64,000 nucleotides of DNA, from assembly GCA_029851415.1 (NCBI GenBank), contig CM056744.1, positions 118,142,838 through 118,206,837 of the forward strand. Reading direction: 5' to 3'. The position numbers and the translations under genes were made by a program. The notes beneath the pieces were generated by a model. That model did no database searches and was not told the origin of the DNA. It worked only from the letters and a program-made list of their open reading frames with translations. Position 1 is the stretch's first letter. Each line of letters starts with the position of its first letter. Of the stretch, positions 26,280-35,416 are shown in pieces. Origin of the DNA: Eretmocerus hayati. Its lineage: Eukaryota > Arthropoda > Insecta > Hymenoptera > Aphelinidae.

Positions 26280-26612
26280 TTATATTGATGATCCTGAGTG
26301 AGCGTGAGGTAGAGTTTTAGGTACAACCCTTGTCGAGCTTTGATATCTTCCAAATAATTGAAGGAGAGCCATAGTGGAATCTACAGAATGATGGCAGATT
26401 CTTCCACTCAATGGAAAGTATTGTAGATCAAATGTGATACTCGTTAAGAATTCCCAACATTTGTGACGGAACAACATTTCTACGGCCCTGTTCTCACAGT
26501 ACTTCTTCAGCCGATCCTGTGCGCACTCCTTCAATTGTTCCCATGATACCATACCTTCGCCACCCTTGCCCTCTTTACCATTTTCATTTGCCTCCTCTTG
26601 GCTAATTGATAC
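26280..26612 (-). CDS. Unidentified exon or ORF remnant
   Basis: The minus frame is open from 26,612 down to TAA at 26,280-26,282, 110 codons, with an ATG at 26,552. The first part reads as genuine coding sequence: a Glu/Gly/Lys linker (ENGKEGKGGEG), then SWEQLKECAQDRLKKYCENR, an amphipathic charged stretch. The last third is less convincing. An in-frame TGA precedes the open part. It could be an exon read out of context or a decayed gene. I do not recognise the family. Confidence 0.35.
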   Translation of the reverse strand, partial: VSISQEEANENGKEGKGGEGMVSWEQLKECAQDRLKKYCENRAVEMLFRHKCWEFLTSITFDLQYFPLSGRICHHSVDSTMALLQLFGRYQSSTRVVPKTLPHAHSGSSI

Positions 26613-27334
26613 TCACATTTCTTGAATACACCATTCTTCTACAACTGCGCTCTCTTAACTTTCTGGAGTGAGCCTCCTCCCTCCCTCTTTGAAATTAAGA
26701 GAGCGATGTTCTCTGATGTCTGGGTGATACGGGATCTGGCTCACTGAAATCAAGAAATCGATGAGATCTTGTACATTAATTCCAATCGTGAGATAACACC
26801 TCGATTCGAATAGTGAATTTAAGATTGATTTCCTCTTGACAAACGAATTTTTTGTTCAAAATGCAACTAACGCCAATTTTTGCTTGCGTAAGCTGAGTGA
26901 TTCTTGGAACTTTCGCCAATTGAATGTCAAGTAGACAAAGAAGAAAAATTCCAGAAATGGGGCAAAATTTTGAGTTTCATGTCACGATGTACCATGATGC
27001 TGTCTGGGGAAATTAAACTCCTTCTCTCGTCAGTCATGATGCAAAATTTGCAGTTGAGATCAGTAAATTGTGTTCCATGGATTGCTCATTTCTTCCAGGA
27101 AGATAATATTACTCTTCAGTTCCAGCTCGATGATCATCCACACTATTCCAAGCCACATATTTGTGGATCATTTTTTGAATAATTCAAACGTTCTGGATAT
27201 GGCTCCATTTTTCTTGTATCTGCATTAACTACATCATTTTTTGATTCATTTGCTCCATTCCCATGGATCATGACCCTCAATTCATATTTTTTAAATTAAT
27301 TAAGCGCCTGTCCAATTTTACCCTTCCGGATGCC

Positions 27335-27440
27335 TCGTATTGTGGTGGCGTCGTTGGTACTGTTGGTGGGTCGGTGGGTTAGTGGGTCCGGTGGGTCGGC
27401 GGGTTCGATGGGTCGGTGGGACCGGTGGGTCCGTGATGGT
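27335..27440. repeat. GGTGGGTC/GGTCGGTG minisatellite
   Basis: Short-period G-rich repetition (GGTGGGTCGG variants) lies about 270 bp beyond the stop of the helicase fragment. The open frames through it (Pro/Thr-rich on the minus strand) are artefacts of the repeat. Confidence 0.8.
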
Positions 27441-27710
27441 ATTGTTGGTGTTGCGTGTGTTGCTGGTGAAGAAAATGCTTAAAAAATCATTCAGCACACT
27501 ATATTGAGTTACAATTTTTATTTCTTTATTTATTACATTATGTACACGTTTCACGAGCAAATTGATTCCCGATTGTTAGTAGAAATCATAAATTGTGGTG
27601 ATGCTGTGGAGTATACATAATACCTCAAATTCAACACTACACATGTTGAGAAATGATAGAAACTAAGAAATTCGACTTGAATTGATTCAAGAGCTATACA
27701 AAATTCTGAG

Positions 27711-28103
27711 TTAATCGCAAAACATTTCTGGATATACAACAATCGTGGTATCAACCTGAGTTCCTGTGAAAGGCGTTTTAGATGAATTTTCTGAAAGTAT
27801 TTGTTCTTTGCTCTTCCTAACACTATTTTTCATACCAATTCTCAAATTTTTTTTTGATGTGACTCTTGATAGAGCAACGTATAATTGCCCATGTGGAAAT
27901 ACTGGTGCCGTCAAATATATCCCAACACTTTCAAATGATTGTCCTTGAGACTTTTTTATAGCAATTGCAAATCCGATTCTGGAAGGGAATTTTCGACAAT
28001 CCATACAGAACGAAATTTCATTCTGTGAGGATTCGACGTTGATTCTTGGAATGAATACCGTATCGTTTTTATTTTTCCCATTAATGATTTTTGCAAAAAT
28101 CAC
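27711..28103 (-). pseudogene. C-terminal fragment of a Helitron/Pif1-type helicase
   Basis: The minus frame encodes KNDTVFIPRI, then FAIAIKKSQGQSFESVGIYL and HGQLYVALSRVTS, and ends IVVYPEMFCD. These are the late superfamily 1B (Pif1-like) helicase motifs in the form found at the C-terminus of Helitron replicases: the K-SQGQS motif, the HGQLYVALSRV motif VI and a short tail. The 5' side stops abruptly: a TAA and then a 10-bp tandem repeat replace the rest of the helicase and the Rep domain. It starts with GTG, not ATG. I read it as the 3' relic of a Helitron. A cellular Pif1 fragment is the less likely alternative, given the isolation and repeat context. Confidence 0.87.
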
Positions 28104-28124
28104 GTGAGTTTAGGTTACTGTAGG

Positions 28125-28752
28125 TCGGTATAATCCGGTGTAGTTCGATCTGGTTTGTTCTTGTTTAGTTTCCTTCACTCTAAGGGAGTCTCATTCGGTC
28201 TAGTTCGGTGTAGTTAAGTCTAAATCGGTCCAATTCAATCTAATCTGGTTTCGTTCCGTCCAATCAAGGCTAGCTCCGTCTAGCTCGGTCCAATACTTCG
28301 TAGTTCGATCTAATTTGAGCTAATTTGGACCAGGGTGGTATAATTCGGTATAGTTCGCTCTAGTTCGGTCAAATTAGGTCTCATTTCATCTAGTTCAGTG
28401 TAGTTTTTCTAGTTCGGTCTAGAATGGCCTAATTCGATCTAACTCGATGCAGGTTGGTATAGATCGGTCCAATTCGATCTAACTCGGTCTAGTTTGGTCT
28501 AATTGAGTCCAGCTCGGTCTTCCTCGCTCTAGTTCGGGGCAATTAGGTCTCATTCGGTCTAGTTCGCTTGAATTGGGTTTAGTTCAGTCTAATTTGGTTT
28601 AGTTGAGTCTAGCACGGTCTAATACGGTGTGGCTCCATCGATTCCGGTCTGGTTTGGTCTAGTTCAAGCCAGGTCGATCTACTTCGTTCTAGCTCGATCT
28701 AGCTCGGTCTAGTATGGTCAAGTTCCATCCAGTTTGGCCTCATTTGGTATTT
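28125..28752. repeat. 10-bp-period tandem repeat, unit near TTCGGTCTAG
   Basis: About 630 bp of degenerate copies of a decamer (TCGGTCTAGT and variants such as TCGATCTAAC, TCGGTCCAAT). The phase is largely kept across the block while single units vary. It abuts the truncated 5' side of the helicase fragment. CTAG occurs many times. Confidence 0.9.
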
Positions 28753-28799
28753 CCATGAAAAATTATCATCAAATCCAAAATTTGTCCGTCAGCATCTTG

Positions 28800-28940
28800 T
28801 GTATCGGGTTGCCTATGTTGAGGGAGTGAAGTTCGATGGGTGGCCGTATGGGTCATGGGTGGGTCATGGGTTAGGTAGATGTTTGGATGGGTAGGTGGGT
28901 GAGTGGGCGTTAGTGGTCAGGTGGGTGGGTTGGCGGATGG
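28800..28940. repeat. GGGT-rich simple repeat
   Basis: Irregular runs of GGGTGGGT, ATGGGTCATGGG and GGTAGGTGGG on the plus strand. Confidence 0.75.
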
Positions 28941-29029
28941 ATGAATGTACTTAAACATTAGTGATTTCAGTGGGAATCGCCAAAGTTTCAGTGAGATTTC
29001 AGTGAGATAATTCACTGAAATTCCAGACT

Positions 29030-29222
29030 GGGACTAAGGCTGAGGCTGACGCTGGGTCTTGGGCTAAGGCTGGGGCTGAGGCTGGACTGAAGGTGTGGTT
29101 GTGGTTGAGACTGAAATTGTGACTGAGACTGAGGCTGAAACTGTAGCTGGGACTGGGGCTGGGGCCGTGGAGGGGACGTGACTGAGGTAGGAGCTGAGAT
29201 TGGGGCTGAGGCCATCACTGGG
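29030..29222. repeat. GCTGAG hexamer-type repeat
   Basis: Variants of GGCTGAGGCTGG and GACTGAGACTGA run for nearly 200 bp. The overlapping minus-strand Ser/Pro/Gln frame is a translation of the repeat, not a gene. Confidence 0.85.
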
Positions 29223-30700
29223 GCTGGCCAACTGGGGGAAATTTCCGGATATTTACCGGAGATTTCCTACTTCACTATGCGCAACATTAGACCAGTTCAA
29301 TAGTTCTCGATCAAAGCTACTAGGTTGCATCAAGGAAATCATTTTCTTCCGAATTCACTATATTACGAAATCTTCATGTTACATTGTTGAGCTACAGAAG
29401 CATTTCAGGGGCTCATACCATATAAGAGACATTTCCAAGCCGGACGAGCGTTAGCGAGGTAGGCAATAACGCTAGTCATGATCAATGGCACGGATAAGAA
29501 ACTAGCGATTCTTTAATGTTAATTGAGTAGTAAGTTAACTAATACACGCAAAGAATTCTATTATACAAGAAATGCCTGATTTCGGCATCAAAGCCGTATT
29601 ATACAGACGTATCTCTGTCATCACTCCATTCTTGCCAAATCGAACTAATTTTCACCATTCTCCGATGAGCTGTCGACTTTTTGTCTTCGTGATCAAGTCA
29701 TCTGTATGATCTGAGTTCATTCCCTCTGCTATTAGGTATTCTACTAAAGTTCGATGTCTTGCAGATGATAAACTTGGTACGAATTTGAAATGATGGAACA
29801 ATTCCAAAAGAAGTTCAAGGTTACCGAGTCATGAAAAATAAGTAGATAGTAATAGGTGGTAATTGAGGGATCTATCCAGAATTACATCAGCACTGAAAGA
29901 AACTGAATACATCGTATTGGAAGGATACCAATGGTGAGAGTATCTTAGAATATTCCTTCTGCCGAATATATGAGATTCGTACTGGAGAAATATCCTTCGA
30001 TTAATTTTGCCAATAATGTAATAGCTCCTGTCTCCACAAGAAAAAATTGCTGTAAATGGTGGAGTTTATACTTGTAATCCAGTGCGTCCTATAGCTTTTT
30101 CGGTGTTTATAATGAATTAGGCTTCAAAAATTCTGCTAAATGAGAAAATAAACACTGTGGCAAATCACTCCAACTCGTCGAGCTGTTTGCACTATTGCAA
30201 ACTTTCTACTTTCCAAGTACTGCGATGTTCCTGGGACATAATATTTGAGGAATCCCCACTCAAGAATCGTTACGTACTCAATCGATAGTGGTGAAACCAT
30301 TCAATGGCTCGAAAACTTTATTTTTCGGATGTTCAACATCCTTTGACTTCTTTGAATTCTGAATACAATATCTCTGAATAGAAGGAATAGACAATTCAAT
30401 ACCTACTTATCATTGCTTTCTATTTGAAGAACAGTTGAGAAAATATTAGCCAACAACCATTATGACAGCGGATGAATTCCAAATATCTAAGGTAATACCT
30501 CCATTTCTCACTGACATGAGGAGTTTGTGGACATTTCGTATTTGTAGATAAAGTGTCGCGTGAATTGGAGTAGGCAAGTGGAATCATCTATTTCATGATT
30601 CAATTCTATCAATCAAAATTTATGTGATAAAATTTCAATCTAGAATCGTGATACCTCCTTTGTTCGATTATTTCATACGATTTTGAAACTGTTCCAAACA
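29223..30700. other. Intergenic, nothing supportable
   Basis: AT-rich sequence upstream of the first defensin-like gene. I see no ORF with domain features and no repeat. Confidence 0.5.
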
Positions 30701-30702
30701 AG

Positions 30703-30712
30703 CTATAAGTAG
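30703..30712 (+). promoter_or_regulatory. Candidate TATA element for the defensin-like gene
   Basis: CTATAAGTAG lies about 65 bases upstream of the ATG at 30,775, a distance compatible with a short 5' UTR. No kappa-B type immune element was obvious in the nearby sequence by eye. Confidence 0.35.
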
Positions 30713-30774
30713 TATGAACTCGAAGTAGATCAAGTAGGAAGGTCAAAGGCTTCCATATCGAATCCTTGAGAGTC

Positions 30775-31917
30775 ATGCAGTCATCAGTCATGTCGGTATT
30801 TTGCGTTTCTTTCGTATTCATAGGCCTGTATTCTGAAGCGAGAGGTAAGAAAATAGTCAAAAAAAATCTAAGAACTTGCTCAAAAATTTACTCAACATTT
30901 CATTATCATTTCATGGGAAGATTGCAGTTAGATCCTAGGAGAATGGTGCAAAATCTTACACCTGTTATCTATGCTAACTGAGGCAAATGTTGAAAAATTT
31001 TATTCAAAATTAATTTGCAGGGCTTCAACCCGCCACCCTTTGCGATTAATTTCGAATCGGAAGATCATGAATGCGTGGTTGGAATCTGTGAAACTATAGC
31101 ACGAGAACCCCACCAGTCTGTCAATAATTCCCTCACGAATGATGATAACGGATTTAAAATTTTCACTCCATCAAAATTTTCCTTGTAGAATATCACAGGG
31201 GATTTCATGTAGATCTAGGCATCGATCAAAATTTGGGAATGGTTATATATCACTGGAAAATCCTAGTGATTGAGACATTCGTTGATATTGTTTTGTTATA
31301 TGAATCGCAGATTTTTGCTTTCATCCATTGACGTTCATTCTAGATGTACCCCGCGATCATCCTATGAACTCCGAGGGGTCCAATTCAGCTCCCGACAGTG
31401 ATATTGAGTCAGATTCCGATATGGATACTGGTTCCGAAACCGATAGTGATTCTAATAATTTACAAGAAGCAATTGCAGGAGCTGGTAAGGAAACTCAACG
31501 CAATTTATTTACTGCACTGCTGTTCTCTCCAGTTTCAATATCGGAAGAATCTTCTTCGTTATTTCACCCTCAAAAGACTCATAGTTGATCAACCGTCGAG
31601 ATTCGAAACACAGAAATGAGCATTGCAAATAATCTTTCAAAGGTCACCAAATTCATGCGAGATGTTGGGACCATTTCCTCCGGAGGGATCTGACAGACGA
31701 GCAGTGTGTACAAGAATGCAGAGAAACATGGAATTTCTCGACGGGATATTGCCGAGAAGGTACATGTAGATGTGAAAGTCAACGGGATGATACTAGGCCA
31801 CGAACTCCACAGAATGGTCCCGACGAACCAAACAATGACATTCTTCGACCCTTGAGGATGCCTGGTTTTGATCGAATATTTGCAGAGCAATGCGTCTCAC
31901 TCATGAATACATTGTAA
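30775..31917 (+). CDS. Defensin-like (CS-alpha-beta) secreted peptide, gene 1, three exons
   Basis: Exons 30775-30844, 31344-31484 and 31643-31917, with donors AG/GTAAGA and GCTG/GTAAGG and acceptors ATTCTAG and TTTCAAAG. Both introns are phase 1 and the joined frame has 161 codons. Exon 1 encodes a signal peptide: Met, then a hydrophobic core (VMSVFCVSFVFIGLY) ending SEAR. Exon 2 is an acidic Ser/Asp/Glu-rich spacer without cysteine. Exon 3 carries the cysteine scaffold C-x13-C-x3-C-x10-C-x4-C-x-C, with C-VQE-C, TGYC and C-R-C matching the CxxxC / GxC / CxC signature of insect defensins and related peptides. A Pro/Asn/Asp-rich tail follows, ending with an MPGFDRIF motif and a seventh cysteine before TAA. 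The third acceptor has a weak pyrimidine tract. Role (antimicrobial, venom or signalling) is unknown. Confidence 0.78.
31643..31917 (+). CDS. Exon 3 of defensin-like gene 1: cysteine scaffold and tail
   Basis: The frame is continuous from 31,645 to TAA at 31,915-31,917. The six scaffold cysteine codons fall between 31,663 and about 31,775, and a seventh lies near 31,891. There is no in-frame ATG ahead of the cysteines, so ordinary start-to-stop ORF calling misses it, and a longer minus-strand frame overlaps it. Confidence 0.78.
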
Positions 31918-32071
31918 TTTCATACTTCTTCTTACATAATATTTTGACGAGATGCTGCTCCGATGAGTTTTGTGCAGACATTGAATGAATCTGTCCTCTG
32001 TTTGAGGATTTCAAATGTTTACCAGTTTGAGGTTGGAGCTGTATACACTAAATTCCCTGAAATCATCGACA

Positions 32072-32077
32072 AATAAA
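32072..32077 (+). terminator. Candidate polyadenylation signal AATAAA
   Basis: AATAAA lies about 155 bases after the stop of defensin-like gene 1, a typical 3' UTR distance. Confidence 0.5.
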
Positions 32078-33474
32078 CCAGATAAGAGAGCTTTGGACAC
32101 CAGTTGCTTACGTTATTCTGGATATTACTCGGATATTACAGAATTATCTGAATAGGTCTGCGGAACACGAATCTTGATGACATTTCAGCAATCATTTCCA
32201 TACGGTAAGGAACAAAGATATCTCAAATGGTTTAATCCCATAGACTTACCATTATGAGATGTAGCTATGAAGAACAACATTGTCAGGCATTTATGAAAAT
32301 GGCTGTTCAATATGGACCTATATGGGCAATATGCTGAGCTCCATCTCAAGATAGGAATCGTATTGGACTAAACTCTTGAAAATACCTGAATTTTTCACCT
32401 GAAAAAGATGATTGACAGAGTTCCGTCAAGATATACGTGTTCCGCAAACCTCGAGCTCTTTATTAGAATGAGTCACAAGCTGATGCTTCAAACCTGTCCG
32501 CACAGTTCTAGCAACTAATTACAACCAAATACTTCATTATCCCTACATATTGTCCCTTAATATTTGTGATGAGGAGAGAATCTCATGTGTGAAACGCACT
32601 TCAAAATAAATATTCAAGAGTATTAGGAAAAACGAGTAATTAACCCATATGCACGGAGAGTGCGATCCTTATGTTTGTCGATCGTAGCTTAATTCTGAGA
32701 AGGCAAGGGGTTGCGGATGAGCAATGGACGAGAATTTATGGCGAGAGCTGTGAAAGGCGACCAACGTGATGACGCAGAATTTGAAGGCAAACACACGTCA
32801 ATAACGCGCCAAAGTTCAAGTTGGGTAAAGTGAATGGACATGAAACTAAACATATTATCCACCTCGTTTTGTTACACCTTAGGAATTGATGACTCGAGTA
32901 CTTTCATTTTGTAACATAATAAACAGGTTGGCTTAAAGTGGGATAACGGATACCAAGATGGTCTAGCAGAAAACTCAAGTTACCAATTAAGAACAGTAAG
33001 CTCAAAAGCTATTTTCTTCCTCAGAAAAGAATCATGATAGATTGACCAGAGATTCCGACGGTCATCTTATATAACGTGTAGAAAACATTCAAATTGATCA
33101 GAATAGAATTGAAATAATCAATAGAGACCAAGAAAAAATTATGTCACTGATCTAGCAGGATAAAATTTCGATCATCCTGAGATTTAAAAATTGGGAATTC
33201 CGGCATTCCAGGCAACTTATTCCGAGAAGAAGCGCATTGGTTTATCTTGGATATGAATGTGCTTGGCAACCGCACAAGTGATTCTGATTCCACATAACGA
33301 TCGCACGATCGCAAGGCACTGTCCTAGTGCTTGTACATAGATGAATCACTGGTACCACTTAAAATGACTTCTAACTGAAGAGTCGAATGATGATACGCTC
33401 ATGACTCTGAACTCTAAGAATTTTCATCAAACACGACATCCAGTATCCCAATACTGAGTGCCCATTACGAAAAC
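32078..33474. other. Intergenic, nothing supportable
   Basis: Separates defensin-like gene 1 from the convergent minus-strand ORF. No gene, repeat array or RNA seen. Confidence 0.5.
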
Positions 33475-34064
33475 TCAATTCGAATAACCATCTTCTTCCG
33501 ATGAATCGGGAACAACCAGCACAAGTTTGCATACTTCAGCTTCTTCCACTCGAGTTCTTCTATCACTGCCTGTGAACGTTTGAGTCACAACAGCCATGGG
33601 CAAATTCGCTGGCAAACTGAAATCGTCTCGAAGCAACGCTTCGTCATCAACCCGAAATGCCCTCGGAATCTCGAAGAATAGCCCATTTGTGTCGTCCTTA
33701 TAGAGCTCGAGAGTAATCCTTTGACAATGATGTCCGAAATTCCTGGACCAATTGGGTTATCTTCCTCCAACGTTTGTTGACTGAGATTGGCCTTCGTTGT
33801 AAAAAGGGCTCTCAAATTGACAACGGAGGTCTCTGTATCAAATGCGCAGGTGTAAGTGAGAATCTGGTAACCAAGTACCTTTTTAATGCTTGGCCAATTC
33901 AAAAGCAGCCTCTCAAACCCCCCTGGAGTGCGCCACTGAAGGTGGGTTGAATCTACATCAGCTGAGGTTGTTCCCCAGAGTTCCATCCTAATTTTTGCCC
34001 TATTCCGCTCGCTCGGGTGAGAACCAAGTTCCGCCAAGAAGAGAACGCAGAGCGCCATGATCAT
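33475..34064 (-). pseudogene. Secreted-protein ORF with an apparent frameshift; family unknown
   Basis: An ATG at 34,064 is followed by a hydrophobic signal-like start (MIMALCVLFLAELG) and about 110 codons of plausible sequence containing LGYQILTYTCAFDTE and NLRALFTTKANLS. At about 33,700-33,755 the good coding sequence moves to another frame, which continues as ITLELYKDDTNGLFFEIPRA and ends EEDGYSN with TGA at 33,475. A one-base loss would explain this; I could not find splice sites that restore the frame. It is a recent pseudogene or a sequencing error in a real gene. The mixed strands suggest a beta-rich secreted domain, but I do not recognise the family. Confidence 0.5.
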
Positions 34065-34990
34065 GAAAAGCCTTCATGCAGAAAAACATCGTTGTCAGGT
34101 GAGTCTTCCGGATACGGTGACGCAGTGGCATAAGAAGTCATTCGTTCTGTGAGAGGTTAAACACACGTTTTCCTCCTCAGTAGTCCACAAATGATTCGAT
34201 CCTGAGAGGGACAAAGGATCTTCAAATTCTCTATCCAGGCATAATCGGTTTACAGGAATCCCTCATTATCTGATCAGGAAAAGCACCGCGGATAACAAGA
34301 CCTTGGGCTTATGGGAAATGGGGCGTTCCGTTCGATCGTCTGTGTAAACCTCGGGAAGAATTGTAATTCTTGCATGGCTATTTAATTTATTCAACACTAT
34401 CATATCCAATTGATTAGCAACATGATGATAAACAATCTAATGACGACCAACAATGGATAGGAATGACAAAACTTCGCAAAAATCGTGGAAATCTTAATCT
34501 ATTCTTCGAAAAAATCTGTCTTCTTGGACTACTCTCCTTGTCTCACGACATTTCTGTGGAGCTCCTCGTGGAATTTTTAACTACATTCGAGGAAAATGTT
34601 TACAGCTTGGACTGCAAGTGAAGATTAGATCACGAACCATTGCCAAATCCGCAGCTCGTACTGCGAGATTCATGATGAAAACGAGTGGTTGATCGAAAGT
34701 ATGTCAGAGTATGGGGTTGTTGGAGTAATGACGATCGATATGAAGCTGATCATTATCAATGTTTATGAATTGAACAATAAAATCCTTCATGATTGAGAGC
34801 CTTAAACAGGAAAAGTGCTGCCGATTGATAATTCAAGGACTATCCAGAAAGAAAAAATGATCCAAACCTCATACTTGCCAGGTGCGGGTGGTATTTCAAA
34901 AGGTCGCACATCACTCGCCACGAGTAAAATCGCACGTGAAATGGATTCACTCTAGATCAGTCACAGACATGGACCTACGAATAACGAGAT

Positions 34991-35416
34991 TCAGCCTGCA
35001 GATAAGAAGAGATGGGTGCAAACCGAGTAATCGCGGATAAAAAACCCGCGAATAACAAAGGACTCCTGTATTTTAGCCAGCGAATTATCTCTCAAATAGT
35101 AAGATAAAGTTACCAGATGCATATCGAGATCAAACTTTTCGCATTTTTTCCATATTTGATCATTTGACTGTAGGGCCCAATCCCAATAGTCATCAAAAGA
35201 TTCATTCAATTACTTCTTCAATAACTGTGTAAACTCATGGATTGTATTCTCACTCATCTGAGTGATTTTTGAGTACTTTGCCTCGCAGGTCTGCGAACAA
35301 GACAACCTCAAGATCCACTTTGAGTGATACATTGGTATAAGAGGATCATGATACAGGGGAAACTGATCAAATAGAACCGAATCGTCGCTATCCACAATGA
35401 ATATTGAAGATTCCAT
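34991..35416 (-). pseudogene. 141-codon ORF interrupted by a single in-frame TAA
   Basis: From the ATG at 35,416 the minus frame reads an acidic N-terminus (VDSDDSVLFDQFPLYHDP), continues to TQLLKK, meets TAA at 35,210-35,212, and then stays open in the same frame for 72 more codons (ESFDDYWDWALQSNDQIWKK and on). Both halves look coding, so the stop most likely breaks one ancestral ORF. A donor overlapping the stop (GAA/GTAATT) is the alternative. No family recognised. Confidence 0.4.

Noticed and set aside
27318..27560. Pro/Thr-rich minus-strand frame
   Set aside because: Translation of the GGTGGGTC minisatellite.
29012..29218. Ser/Pro/Gln-rich minus-strand frame
   Set aside because: Translation of the GCTGAG repeat.
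31021..31188. Possible extra exon after AATTTGCAG in intron 1 of defensin-like gene 1, with a C-x4-C pair
   Set aside because: After the phase-1 exon 1 it would hit a stop within about ten codons; its longer open frame is phase 0. Skipping it gives a perfect join to 31,344. It could still be an alternative first-exon partner.
31579..31890. 103-codon minus-strand frame
   Set aside because: Antisense shadow of the cysteine exon of defensin-like gene 1; the plus frame carries the ordered cysteine scaffold.
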